Source: Flavobacteriales bacterium
Lineage (GTDB): Bacteria > Bacteroidota > Bacteroidia > CAIKAF01
DNA: 64,000 nucleotides
NCBI GenBank assembly: GCA_022402535.1
Contig: JAKRSD010000020.1
Span: 347,341-411,340, forward strand
Direction of reading: 5' to 3'
A program made the position numbers and the translations under genes. The notes under the pieces are model-generated. The model saw only the letters and a program-made list of their open reading frames with translations, had not been told where the DNA came from and did not search any database. Below are positions 34,901 to 43,852 of this stretch, one piece after another (position 1 is the stretch's first letter; every line of letters begins with the position of its first letter).

Positions 34901-35708
34901 TTTTGCTTCCTTCTTTGGTTTCGGTAAGTCCGATAATATGGAGCAACTCGCTGTAAAAGCGTTTGTCGAGGCTGTTGCTGTCATTGGTAAACGGAAGTTT
35001 CAAAAGGTGCTCGGGAGAAAGCAGTTTGAACAGGGCAATCAGGGCATTATCGTCTGCTTTGTCAGCATTACGCAGCGGCTTCTGAAAATCCTGAATGTTG
35101 AAGTAGGTAAATTCAATCTCAGAGTTTATTCCTGCAATAAACGGCTCGGCAACTTGCTTATAGAAAAAGTCCGTTTTGGTGTCTGCCAATCGTCCTGCTT
35201 CAAAGTCATTAAATTGTTTTACCAGGTTTTTGTTTTGAGCAAAAAGTCTATCGAACAGGGTGGCGTCAAAAATGAACCATTCGTTAATGTTGGTTGCCAC
35301 CAAATGTTTTACTTCAAGATTTTTATGAGTAATTCTTTCTCGTAGGTAATACAAAACCAATTCCTGAAAAGCTTTTGCGTTCAGTTTTTTGGTGGTAATC
35401 ATCTCGACTTTATTGGTCGGCTTTTTCGCTTCGAGGATTACACCGACTGTGGAGTTTGCGTTTTGTCCGTTGTGTATAACCAGATCGTTTCTTCCCTTGG
35501 TATTGATGAAATGATTTTGCTTGTAATAGGTATCCTTGAGAAAGTCGGAAACCAAGTTTTTATGAAACTCTTCGCTTTCTGTATCATTAGTTCGGTCAAG
35601 TAAAGTGATAAGATTGTTCTTGAAACCTTCAATTTCAGTTCTATTGGGTTTAACTTTCAGGAAGGCTTTGTTCAGCGCCTTTCTTGGTTTCAGTTCTTTC
35701 AATGTCAT
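31932..35708 (-). CDS. Eco57I-type N6-adenine methyltransferase with N-terminal nuclease motif
   Basis: 1258 aa. N-terminal residues 70-100 hold NDLVIH (Asp75) and ILEAKKP (Glu93-Ala-Lys95), a PD-(D/E)XK-like core with Glu47/48 upstream, typical of type IIG/IIL fused restriction-modification enzymes. Methyltransferase motif I, DPAVGSGHF, is near residue 550 and motif IV, NPPY, near residue 840. The C-terminal 300 or so residues after it look like a TaqI-type target-recognition domain. Such enzymes methylate adenine in a specific site and, if the nuclease is active, cut unmodified DNA. It heads a minus-strand operon with the GHKL ATPase (8-base overlap). The composition changes near NPPY: 34141-34200 has 27 G+C of 60 bases, 32521-32580 has 16 and 32821-32880 has 13. 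Confidence 0.88.
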   Translation of the reverse strand: MTLKELKPRKALNKAFLKVKPNRTEIEGFKNNLITLLDRTNDTESEEFHKNLVSDFLKDTYYKQNHFINTKGRNDLVIHNGQNANSTVGVILEAKKPTNKVEMITTKKLNAKAFQELVLYYLRERITHKNLEVKHLVATNINEWFIFDATLFDRLFAQNKNLVKQFNDFEAGRLADTKTDFFYKQVAEPFIAGINSEIEFTYFNIQDFQKPLRNADKADDNALIALFKLLSPEHLLKLPFTNDSNSLDKRFYSELLHIIGLTETKEGSKKLIQRNKEGERNTGSLLEDAIIQLDSLDKLSRLEKPNQYGNTQQERLFNVALELSITWINRILFLKLLEAQLITYHKGDKSYSFLNLDKIKNYDDLNSLFFQVLARKYEERNEDVKRAFEKVPYLNSSLFEPTDIEQMTLFISNLKDDKTIPIYSQTVLKDRQGKKRTGSITTHQYLFEFLDAYDFGAEGGSAIQEDNKTLINASVLGLIFEKINGYKDGSFFTPGFITMYMCRETIRKAVVQKFNETKKWNCTTLEELYDKIEDRKEANQIVNSIKICDPAVGSGHFLVSALNEMIAIKNDLKILQDCDGKRLKEYQVEVVNDELIVTDEEGELFEYNPTNSSTGSLLRSESQRIQETLFHEKQTLIENCLFGVDINSNSVKICRLRLWIELLKNAYYKNSTELETLPNIDINIKCGNSLVSRFAIDADLKQALKKSKWTIDSYRIAVDTYRNAESKEQKREMERLIADIKSDFRSEISLNDPKVKKLRKLSGDLYQMTNQGQLFEMSKKEKADWNKKVTQLTEEIKKLETEIEEIKANKIFENAFEWRFEFPEVLNDDGDFVGFDVVIGNPPYGAELNDSFKVFLKDKYTLYHTRWTDTFNYFIGLSIEISKNNSGVCLIIPNNFLFQNEYEKSRRKVIEQNEISKVINLGDGVFADAEVPTCIILISKNNIDNDLIKYTDLRKANKNENLFVNVNYTSSSKREILESTSVSFSADKIGIAITKRKIDSIVTIDTIADEVANGIQPTGDKIFRLSPEKVIELGIESAILKKVLTGSDFNKYVIHETEYKIIYATKEIDIKMYPKCLNYLQQFKEQLSKKRETIKGTLPWWCLHWPRYKGLFEDEKIIFRQTSDTIICTYDVDGFYAMNTVLILKLKQEFKDTFPYKFLIGILNSRLINYFYKQITQEENRVFAEVKPINIRKLPIIKCSSEEQKNIISIVDTVLSIKKQNPSADTTDLENQIDQLVYQLYDLTEEEINIIQKTEQNG

Positions 35709-35919
35709 TTAAAAAACGGGTTTACTTTTGAGTCGGTTAAGGTAAGATTTTCATATGGAAACCAATTGGAACGACAGGCTTTTTTTATTAATTCTGGCCA
35801 GAACTTTTCTGTATTTACAATCCACGTCTCACCAAAACCGGGTTCAAAACCCACAAAAAATATGAATTCAAAACAAATCCGTGTGAATTTGTTTTACTTT
35901 GGGGTGCCACATTTGTCCC
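35709..35919. other. gene-free spacer at the right edge of the island
   Basis: This 211-base spacer separates the methyltransferase gene (minus) from the polyprenyl synthase gene (plus). It is moderately AT-rich, holds no ORF above 60 codons, no hairpin with a T-run and no tRNA-like sequence that I can see. The right end carries the promoter-like boxes of the synthase gene. No direct repeat matching the left edge (near 27100) was found. Confidence 0.6.
35908..35915 (+). promoter_or_regulatory. -7-like box 4 nt before the polyprenyl synthase start
   Basis: CACATTTG, one mismatch from TAnnTTTG, ends 4 bases before the ATG at 35920. TTTG at 35888-35891 lies 16 bases upstream, slightly too close for the usual -33 spacing. 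The geometry again suggests a leaderless mRNA. Confidence 0.35.
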
Positions 35920-36891
35920 ATGCATCGTATGATTGAAAAGTACTCCGGAATAATCCGGAACGAATTAGATTCCATCTGGCCCGAATTGCCCGAGCCAAAA
36001 TCGCTCTACGAGCCTATTTTATACACGCTCGAAGCGGGCGGAAAACGCATGCGTCCCGTGCTGCTGCTCGCCGCCTGCGATTACTATAACGGCAACCTGC
36101 AACAGGCCGCCAAGGCCGCCTGCGGCGTAGAGCTGTTCCATAATTTTACCCTGCTCCACGATGATATTATGGACAATGCCGAACTGCGACGGGGAAGACA
36201 AACTGTTTACAAACGCAACGGACTGAACACGGCCATACTAAGCGGCGACCTGATGATGGTGAAAGTGTATCAGCTGTTGGCCCAAATGAGCCCCGAACTG
36301 ATGGTGGCGGTACTGCCCAAGTTTAACGACATGGCCATAAAAGTGTGCGAAGGACAACAGATGGATGCCGAGTTTGAAACCCGAAATGAGGTAAGTATTG
36401 ACGAATACCTGCAGATGATTACCTACAAAACAGCCGTGTTGCCGGCAGCAGCCATGCAAATTGGTGCGGTTTGCGGCGGAGCATCGGATACAGAAGCCCA
36501 AAAGTTTTATGATTTCGGCATTGAAGTAGGGATAGCGTTTCAGATTAAAGATGACTGGTTAGACGTGTTCGGAAACCCTGAAGAAACCGGCAAAGTAAAA
36601 GGCGGCGATATTCTGGCCGGAAAAAAATCCATGCCGGTGCTGCTCACCCTTTCCTGCTTGGATGCTGAAGCAAAAGATTCTTTCCTGCAAACCCTGCACG
36701 GCAATGCCCCCGATAAGGTGGAGCGCATTCTGGCCATCATGCACGAACTGAAGATTGACGAAATTACCATGCAGTGGGCCGATAAATATTTTAAAAAATC
36801 ACTGGCTTCATTGGAATCCATTGCGGGCGATGATGCGGGCAAAAACTTTTTCCGCGCCTTTGCCGACTCGCTCATGGAAAGAAAAAACTAA
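35920..36891 (+). CDS. polyprenyl diphosphate synthase (IspA/IspB family)
   Basis: About 323 aa. Both Asp-rich motifs are intact: first HDDIMD (within LLHDDIMDNAELRRG) and second KDDWLD. GGKRMRP near the N-terminus and GLNTAILSGDLMM and QIKDDWLDVFG fit the family. It chains isopentenyl diphosphate onto allylic diphosphates to make isoprenoids; the chain length (farnesyl, geranylgeranyl or longer) cannot be read securely. ATG 35920 and ATG 35929 are both possible starts; the upstream frame to 35899 precedes the -7-like box. Its 3' end overlaps the convergent AsmA-like gene by 4 bases. Confidence 0.9.
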   Translation: MHRMIEKYSGIIRNELDSIWPELPEPKSLYEPILYTLEAGGKRMRPVLLLAACDYYNGNLQQAAKAACGVELFHNFTLLHDDIMDNAELRRGRQTVYKRNGLNTAILSGDLMMVKVYQLLAQMSPELMVAVLPKFNDMAIKVCEGQQMDAEFETRNEVSIDEYLQMITYKTAVLPAAAMQIGAVCGGASDTEAQKFYDFGIEVGIAFQIKDDWLDVFGNPEETGKVKGGDILAGKKSMPVLLTLSCLDAEAKDSFLQTLHGNAPDKVERILAIMHELKIDEITMQWADKYFKKSLASLESIAGDDAGKNFFRAFADSLMERKN

Positions 36892-39800
36892 GATTTTCGC
36901 TTCTCCTTGCCCAGACTCACCTTTAGATTCTCGGGATTCCCGGTAATCTTAATGTTTACAAAACGCACTTTTTTGTCTTGGTTTCTATATACAATCGCAT
37001 CTTCCCGATCGGGGTCTATTTCTTCGCGTTTTTTGCCGCCAAACAGCAATTTGGAGCCCACCTCGGTTACCAGTTGCCATGGAATTTTCAGGTAATATTC
37101 CATTTCGGCGTTCAGGTTTTGTTTCCCCGAAATTTCAATAAATCCTAAACTGGAATTAATGTTCATGTTGGGAATATTGAGCACGCCGTTCTTGAGCGTT
37201 AATGTATTTTCTAGGGTGTCGAAACTAATCAATGACAGGTTTTTGTCTTTAAAAAAGTCGGACAGGGCAAGCATGGGTTTAAAATTCACCAGTTTGCCCG
37301 ATTTAACTTTTAAATCTACCGTTATTTCAGATTCTTCAATAATAGGAACCAAATCGGTATGCATACGCAGGTTGCCGGTTAGCTTACCACTGATAAGTCC
37401 GTGTAGGTTTTTGTTCAGCAGTTCGTCCTGTCCAAAATTGTCGAACTTAATCATGAGCTGGTCTATATCCAGATTGGAAAAACGCATCTTGGGTGAAAAG
37501 TAAATCTTTCTGGGGTCTGATGCATTAAAATACCCGTCGATATCTATATGTCCGCCTGCTACATCCACCTGCAGGGTATCCAGATAGAGGTAATGGTTTT
37601 CTTTCAGACGCAGCCTACCTTTAATATTTTTAAGTTTTACTTTATGATAGTTCAGCCCCGCGATATCAAGCCTTATGGCGGTATTGGAGAAGGGCAGCGA
37701 AAACACATTGAAAACAGAATCATGTTCTACTTTCTGGTTGGCAGCCGGGGGCGTATATCCGCTAAGCTGGTCTATATCCAGAAATGCAGATTTCAGAAAA
37801 ATATAGTTCTCGCGCCCTTTGCGGATAGAGTCAGATTTTATGTAATACGACATATCCACCCTGAAATCGCTAGCTCCCAAGCGCCCCTCAAAGTTTTTGG
37901 TGGTAATACGATGATTCTGATAATGCACATTGCCCTGAAATTTTTCGAGCTTGAGCGGATGTAGATTCAGTTTGGCTTCGGCTTTGTCTATAAACACATC
38001 CAGCCATTCAAAGCCTTTGTTGTAGTGAAAATCCAGATGACCCTTAAGTTTTAATTCTTTCAATGATTCGTTGCGGTAATCTTCAGGCAGATAATTTTCT
38101 CCGTTGTATGTGAGCAGGTCGTGCAACACAAACTGATGCGAAACCATATCAAAATCGGCCCGTGCATCGCCCACCGGACGGGGCTTGAACCACATATCAT
38201 AGTGATTTATTTTTCCCGAAAAATGAAAATCGGTTTTATCAATTTCACCTGAAAAATCCTTAATGCCCAGCTCCTTTTCGCCGATGAGGATATCTGCATG
38301 AAAATCATGCAGACGGTGCGGATAATTTTTGAGCGTTACGAACAAATCATCTATGAAAAATTCGCCTTTGGGCAGGGGTTTACCCTCAGTAATTTCTCGG
38401 GCAGTAGTAATAAAATGTACTCCCAGACTCAGTTTATTCAGTTCTTCGTCTATCGGTTTTATACGGCTGGTATCAAAAGAAGTGAGTTCTTTCAGGTTTA
38501 TATGATTTGATACAATCTTAAGGTCGGCCTGTATTTGTTCGTCTGTGTGGCGAAGGATTCCCGGCAGGTTGTCAATATGTCCGCTAAGGGCTATATCTGA
38601 TTTTCCGAGGTTGAAATTGAGATTTTCAAGCCATACGTTTCCCTCTTTGAGCACGGCTTTCAGGTTCAGGTTTTTTACCGGTTTCGGAAATCCCGGAAAA
38701 GCAAAACCCAGATTGGTGATTTCCAGCTGACTGTCGACACCCGATTCTAACTTGGCTAAACTCGTCTGGGGAAGCTGAATATCTACCAGTTCATCAAATT
38801 TTACGCTCAGCACCACTTTTCCGCTCAGGTTTCGCAACTCTTCCAGCTGAAGAAACTGCGCTAAAAACTGCAAATCGAAATCGGTATATGCGTTCAGGTC
38901 TATCTGCGGATTAGCAAAATTACGCAGTACCAAATTGCCCTGTACAATGCCTTGTTCGGGTTTAGCATACAGGTCCAATATGCGCAGTTCGGAACTTTGG
39001 GCATTATTGTTTACGCCGTTGGTATATTCGCCATTAAACGCCAATTCGCTCAGGCTTCTGTTCATGCCCTTGTTTTCGAAATAACCGTTTTTGCAGCCGA
39101 AACGGGCAATTATATGCGGAGTGTTTCCATTGATGGGCTTACCTTTTATGGTTGCATCAAAATAAAGGTCTCCTGCATTTTTATAGCGCTGCATATACTT
39201 CGCCAAATCTTCGGGCAGAAAGGCAAAAAGTAAATCAAAATCTTTTTTGGCACCTTTTATCTGAAGATCCAACTCGGCTTCGTTATTTAAATCGGCAGTA
39301 CCTTCTGCTGAAAAGGAAACGCCCTCCAACAGCAGCTCCGAAGGCTCCAGACGAAGCAGAGATGTTTCTTTATCAAAATCAATCCGGGCATCAATATTCA
39401 GGTGTTTATGTTTTAAAATATTGAGCGTGTCTGGACCATCCATCATGTCGAGTTCCAACTTTCCGCGAAGGGCGGTAAAGAGGTGTCCCGGCTCCGTTTT
39501 AAAGGAGGCTTGGGCATTGTGAACATAGATTTCCAGATGTTGGCTGTCGGTTTCGTTTCGCTTAGAAATCAACAGATCCGTGAGTTTCATTTTCTTTAAA
39601 TCCAAATGCAGATTATCCGGGGTTTCCGTAGTATCTGTATCCGCAGGGTTTGAAAAGGCATTCACGATGTTAAATCCGCCGTCGGTGTGTTGCACCAGAT
39701 GTAGAAATCCGCCGTTCAGTTCAATCAGTTTTATCTGAAATTTACCGCTGATGATGGTCCACAAATCAAAACCCACATACGCATCACGGATTTCCAATAT

Positions 39801-40070
39801 GGGCGCTGCCAGAGTGTCGCGGCTTTCGAAAAGGGCAATGTTTTCTAAATCCACCGAGATATAGGGGAAATTGTGAAAGGGCGAAATGTGGCTGTCTTTT
39901 ACCCGGAGCGTTCCGGAAAAGGAGTGATTGAGTTCATCCAGTGCCGTCTGCACAATTTTATCCTGATTGAAATATACGATACCTAACGCCGTGATAAACA
40001 AAAAGACCGGCAGCAGAAAAAGGATTCCTACCCATTTTAAAATCCGTGTATTCTTTCTTTTTTTCTGCAT
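36888..40070 (-). CDS. large AsmA-like inner-membrane-anchored protein
   Basis: 1060 aa. A short basic cytosolic tail and one membrane helix (residues 13-31, WVGILFLLPVFLFITALGIVYF) precede a very long periplasmic region. It begins with the AsmA_N pattern FSGTLRVKDSHISPFHNFPYISVDL, then ISGKFQIKLIELNGG, and ends with the AsmA C-terminal repeat (YYLKIPWQLVTEV, GNPENLKVSLG). Repeated beta-strand blocks of about 30-40 residues fit the hydrophobic-groove bridge of AsmA/TamB/VPS13-like proteins. By family knowledge these help move phospholipids to the outer membrane. Its two partners, if any, are not in the window. It overlaps the convergent synthase gene by 4 bases at its 3' end. Confidence 0.85.
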   Translation of the reverse strand: MQKKRKNTRILKWVGILFLLPVFLFITALGIVYFNQDKIVQTALDELNHSFSGTLRVKDSHISPFHNFPYISVDLENIALFESRDTLAAPILEIRDAYVGFDLWTIISGKFQIKLIELNGGFLHLVQHTDGGFNIVNAFSNPADTDTTETPDNLHLDLKKMKLTDLLISKRNETDSQHLEIYVHNAQASFKTEPGHLFTALRGKLELDMMDGPDTLNILKHKHLNIDARIDFDKETSLLRLEPSELLLEGVSFSAEGTADLNNEAELDLQIKGAKKDFDLLFAFLPEDLAKYMQRYKNAGDLYFDATIKGKPINGNTPHIIARFGCKNGYFENKGMNRSLSELAFNGEYTNGVNNNAQSSELRILDLYAKPEQGIVQGNLVLRNFANPQIDLNAYTDFDLQFLAQFLQLEELRNLSGKVVLSVKFDELVDIQLPQTSLAKLESGVDSQLEITNLGFAFPGFPKPVKNLNLKAVLKEGNVWLENLNFNLGKSDIALSGHIDNLPGILRHTDEQIQADLKIVSNHINLKELTSFDTSRIKPIDEELNKLSLGVHFITTAREITEGKPLPKGEFFIDDLFVTLKNYPHRLHDFHADILIGEKELGIKDFSGEIDKTDFHFSGKINHYDMWFKPRPVGDARADFDMVSHQFVLHDLLTYNGENYLPEDYRNESLKELKLKGHLDFHYNKGFEWLDVFIDKAEAKLNLHPLKLEKFQGNVHYQNHRITTKNFEGRLGASDFRVDMSYYIKSDSIRKGRENYIFLKSAFLDIDQLSGYTPPAANQKVEHDSVFNVFSLPFSNTAIRLDIAGLNYHKVKLKNIKGRLRLKENHYLYLDTLQVDVAGGHIDIDGYFNASDPRKIYFSPKMRFSNLDIDQLMIKFDNFGQDELLNKNLHGLISGKLTGNLRMHTDLVPIIEESEITVDLKVKSGKLVNFKPMLALSDFFKDKNLSLISFDTLENTLTLKNGVLNIPNMNINSSLGFIEISGKQNLNAEMEYYLKIPWQLVTEVGSKLLFGGKKREEIDPDREDAIVYRNQDKKVRFVNIKITGNPENLKVSLGKEKRKS

Positions 40071-40126
40071 AGGGCAAAAGTATGCTCAATTTTGTGGAAA
40101 ATAAATTATAACGTATTGTCTGATTA

Positions 40127-41497
40127 TCAGGGAGGTGGTATAATAATCTTTTCTTCAGATGGAATAATATAATATCTGCCTAAGTTGGCAAACTCTTTAA
40201 GTGTGGATTCGGGTGTTATATCCTGCCCTTCTTTTACCAACAAAACAACAGCTTCAGAATATTTATCATTAAAAAATACCTTGCCCAAAGTTTGGGCTTT
40301 AATCAGCCAAAAATCAGACCTGTATCCTTTGAACTGAAGGGGCATAAGGGGTTCAAATTTAAAATACACTTCATCATCATAGGCCCATATTTTATCGGCT
40401 AACATACCAATAACCCCATTTTCGGGCTTATCTCTGGAAACTAATTTTACTTTCTGATACAGGCTTTTAGAAATTTCCATTTCATTCACGCTGTCCATAC
40501 GAGCGTCAAAAGATGCGCTGCTGAATTTTCCGTTTGGTGAATTTGGAATAAACGTTTTGGGGTTAAACGCAAATGAAATTTGATATAACAATGGAAACTC
40601 CTTTCCTGGAATCAGCCGAATTTTAGACAGTTTGGTCATTAATAAAACCAGAAAAAGTACTGCACCTACAGGTATCCTGAGTAGCTGTTTTATAGTGCTT
40701 AAATCCCAGTCGTAGAGGTAAAAAGAAAAAACAAAGTCGAACACATACAAGAGTATGAATCCAATCAGCAAGGTGTTTTGTATGGCTGAATAATCGGGTG
40801 ATACATTTTTTTTGAAGTGGGGAGAAATATTTAATAAATTGTTGATGATGGTCAGCCAAAATTCAAGAGACATCATAAACAAAATCATCATGATTAAAAA
40901 ACCTACCCCACTCAGACTTAATGAAAAATCATATAATCCATGAATTATTGATGCCGCGAACAGGCCGCCCACCAATTTATAAAAGGACTCGGCCTCTTTA
41001 TGTGTTTTTTGGGTAAAAATGTAAAAATACATGGGAACGGCTGCACACACCATATGAATCAGCACCGAAAAGGCTGCTCTTCCGATTAATACTTCATGCC
41101 CGTAGGCTGTTATATATAATACATTTTCTACCGTTGCAAAACCTAATGCTGAAAGAGCGGCATGCACCACATAATCTACCGGTTCTTTTTGTTTTATGAA
41201 AAACCGAAGAGAAATTACCGCAAATAACAATTTGGATAATTCTTCAACCAACCCCACCTTAAAAACATAATAAAAAAGCAGACCGACAGAAGAACGGGGC
41301 GGTTTATCAAAAAAATAAGGAAACAGCTCATGCAATGCCAAAACCGGTAAAACAGATAAGCAGCCCAACAAAAAAGTGATTCCGATTCTTTTCCAGGTTT
41401 CCGGCTGAAAAACATCTACCTTTCTTAAATAAATCATCCATAAAATAGCCACAAGAAGAGCCAGAATGCTATAAAAGATAAGGGTTATTATATCCAA
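40127..41497 (-). CDS. PrsW-type glutamic intramembrane protease family protein
   Basis: 456 aa. Eight or so membrane segments occupy the first 290 residues. The PrsW/Rce1-like motifs are visible: VEELSK with Glu85/Glu86, FATVENVLY with Glu124, and conserved His residues in later segments (LIHMVC, IIHGLYD). PrsW proteins cleave anti-sigma factors or other membrane proteins within the bilayer. The remaining 165 or so residues form a soluble, beta-rich C-terminal extension not present in B. subtilis PrsW, by length comparison; its role is unknown. The gene stands between the AsmA-like gene and the malic enzyme gene on the same strand with gaps of 56 and 43 bases. Confidence 0.82.
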   Translation of the reverse strand: MDIITLIFYSILALLVAILWMIYLRKVDVFQPETWKRIGITFLLGCLSVLPVLALHELFPYFFDKPPRSSVGLLFYYVFKVGLVEELSKLLFAVISLRFFIKQKEPVDYVVHAALSALGFATVENVLYITAYGHEVLIGRAAFSVLIHMVCAAVPMYFYIFTQKTHKEAESFYKLVGGLFAASIIHGLYDFSLSLSGVGFLIMMILFMMSLEFWLTIINNLLNISPHFKKNVSPDYSAIQNTLLIGFILLYVFDFVFSFYLYDWDLSTIKQLLRIPVGAVLFLVLLMTKLSKIRLIPGKEFPLLYQISFAFNPKTFIPNSPNGKFSSASFDARMDSVNEMEISKSLYQKVKLVSRDKPENGVIGMLADKIWAYDDEVYFKFEPLMPLQFKGYRSDFWLIKAQTLGKVFFNDKYSEAVVLLVKEGQDITPESTLKEFANLGRYYIIPSEEKIIIPPP

Positions 41498-41540
41498 TTT
41501 GCCTGATTAATTATGGATGTTATTACTTACGGTCATGATT

Positions 41541-43820
41541 TTATTTAGGTAAACGCTCTTTTCGATGCTGGCAATCCACCACGGCTACGGCAGCCATACT
41601 CACCATTTCGCGCACCGAGCAGCCAATCTGAAGAATGTGTATGGGTTTGTTTATTCCCATCAAAATCGGACCGATGGCATCGCCCACCCCATAACTTTGC
41701 AAAAGCTTGTATGAAATATTGCCCGATGCCAAATCGGGGAATATGAGTGTATTGGCTTCTTTACCGACCAGGTTACTGAACGGAAACACTTCGGAAAGCA
41801 TCTCGTTGTTTACGGCAAAATTGGCCTGCATTTCGCCGTCCACAATCAAATCAGGATAATCTCTTTGAAGAATGGCGGTGGCTTTGCGCATTTTTTCAGC
41901 CATTTCGCCGGTTCCCGCACCAAAGTTGGAATAGGAAAGCAGCGCAATGCGGGGTGTCATGTTAAAGCCGCGCACAGTGGATGCCGCAGATAACGTAATA
42001 TCTATAATTTCTTCCACCGAAGGGTTTATATTCACCGTGGTATCGGCCAAAAAGAGTGGCCCTTTTTTGGTAGGCAGCACATACATGCCCGCCAGACGTT
42101 TTGCCTGTGGCGAAGTACCTATGATTTCCATAGCGGGTTTTATCACTTCCACATACTTGCGGGTATGGCCTCCTATAAACGCATCGGCTTCGCCGGTTTC
42201 CACCAGCATCATTCCAAAATAGTTACGGTCGCGCATGCGTTTTTCGGCGTCTTTGGCGGTAACCCCTTTGCGTTTGCGCTTGGTATAAAACAATTCGGCA
42301 AAACGGGCACGGAGTTCCTTTTCTTCGTAAATATCCATGAGCTTAGCCTTGGGCATATCCAACCCATTTTCGGCCATCATGCGTTCCATTTCTTCGCGGT
42401 TGCCCAACAGCACCGGGTAAGCAAATCCCTCATCGTGTACAATCTGCGCCGCTTTGAGCACTTTGAGCTCCGTACCTTCGGCAAACACCACCCGTTTTGG
42501 AGATTGCTTGGCTTTCTCCATAATCATCCGGGTAAATTTATCGTTTAGTCCGAGGCGTTTTTTAAGTTCTTCCACATATCCGTCCCAATCGGTGATGGGA
42601 TACTTGGCTACCCCCGATTCCACCGCCGCTTTAGCCACCGCCGGCGCCACGGTGTATATCAGGCGCGGATCTACGGGTTTGGGAATAATATATTTGGGAC
42701 CGAAGGAAATCCCGGCATCGTTATACACCACATTCACCACATCAGGAACGGGCTGTTTGGCCAACTCTGCCAACGCTTTCACGGCGGCGAGTTTCATTTC
42801 TTCATTGATTTTGGTGGCCCGCACATCCAACGCTCCACGGAAAATATAGGGGAAACCCAATACATTGTTTACCTGATTAGGATGGTCGCTTCTGCCTGTA
42901 GCTACAATCACATCCGGTCGGGCCGATATGGCTTCATCATAAGGAATTTCAGGATCGGGATTCGCTAAAGCAAACACCACGGGGTTATCCGCCATGGACC
43001 TTACCATGTCGGCATTTACCACATTCCCTTTAGAAAGCCCCACAAACACATCCGCATTTTTCATGGCATCTTCCAGCGTGGTTAAATCGAGCGAAGTGGC
43101 AAAATAAAGTTTGTTTTCATCGGTAATTTCGGCTCCCTTGCGAATTACCCCTTTACTGTCCAACATCACGATGTTTTCACGTTTCACACCCAATGCTTCA
43201 AACAAACGGGCACACGAAATGGCCGATGCCCCGGCACCGTTAAATACGATTCGGGCCGAATTAAGCGGTTTGCCGGCAAGCTCCAACGCGTTCAAAAGGG
43301 CAGCCCCGGCAATAATGGCCGTTCCGTGCTGATCGTCGTGCATAATCGGAATAGAAAGTTCATCCTTCAGACGGCGTTCAATTTCAAAACAATCGGGCGC
43401 TTTAATATCTTCCAGATTTATCCCTCCAAACGTGGGTTCCATGGCTTTCACGGCCTGAATAAACGCTTCCGGGTCGGTTACGTTCAACTCTATGTCGAAC
43501 ACATCGATATCCGCATAAATTTTAAACAGAAGGCCCTTTCCTTCCATCACGGGTTTTGAGGCTTCAGGACCAATATCACCCAATCCCAATACCGCCGTAC
43601 CGTTTGATATTACCGCCACCAGATTTCCTTTGGCGGTGTATTTATATACGTTTTCTATGTTTTCGTGAATTTCCATACAGGGCACGGCCACCCCGGGAGA
43701 ATAAGCTATGGAAAGGTCGCGCTGTGTATTGGCCGGTTTAGACGGAATGACTTCAATTTTTCCGGGCCTGCCGCCGGAGTGATATTCCAGTATGTCTTTT
43801 TTTCCCACTTTCGTACTCAT
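41541..43820 (-). CDS. maeB: NADP-dependent malic enzyme with phosphotransacetylase-like C-terminal domain
   Basis: 759 aa from ATG 43820 (ATG 43826 is also possible). The N-terminal malic domain shows [28 protein letters not shown], the metal-binding MHDDQHGTA, and the NAD(P) fold [13 protein letters not shown]. From about residue 430 there is a phosphotransacetylase-like domain ([18 protein letters not shown], then [19 protein letters not shown]). In MaeB-type enzymes this domain is regulatory, binding acetyl-CoA, and does not itself catalyse transfer. The enzyme decarboxylates malate to pyruvate with NADPH. The starting region shares a 32-base gap with the divergent quinone reductase gene. 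Confidence 0.93.
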   Translation of the reverse strand: MSTKVGKKDILEYHSGGRPGKIEVIPSKPANTQRDLSIAYSPGVAVPCMEIHENIENVYKYTAKGNLVAVISNGTAVLGLGDIGPEASKPVMEGKGLLFKIYADIDVFDIELNVTDPEAFIQAVKAMEPTFGGINLEDIKAPDCFEIERRLKDELSIPIMHDDQHGTAIIAGAALLNALELAGKPLNSARIVFNGAGASAISCARLFEALGVKRENIVMLDSKGVIRKGAEITDENKLYFATSLDLTTLEDAMKNADVFVGLSKGNVVNADMVRSMADNPVVFALANPDPEIPYDEAISARPDVIVATGRSDHPNQVNNVLGFPYIFRGALDVRATKINEEMKLAAVKALAELAKQPVPDVVNVVYNDAGISFGPKYIIPKPVDPRLIYTVAPAVAKAAVESGVAKYPITDWDGYVEELKKRLGLNDKFTRMIMEKAKQSPKRVVFAEGTELKVLKAAQIVHDEGFAYPVLLGNREEMERMMAENGLDMPKAKLMDIYEEKELRARFAELFYTKRKRKGVTAKDAEKRMRDRNYFGMMLVETGEADAFIGGHTRKYVEVIKPAMEIIGTSPQAKRLAGMYVLPTKKGPLFLADTTVNINPSVEEIIDITLSAASTVRGFNMTPRIALLSYSNFGAGTGEMAEKMRKATAILQRDYPDLIVDGEMQANFAVNNEMLSEVFPFSNLVGKEANTLIFPDLASGNISYKLLQSYGVGDAIGPILMGINKPIHILQIGCSVREMVSMAAVAVVDCQHRKERLPK

Positions 43821-43852
43821 AAGCATCGCCCGTTTAACTAAAGGCAGTACAA

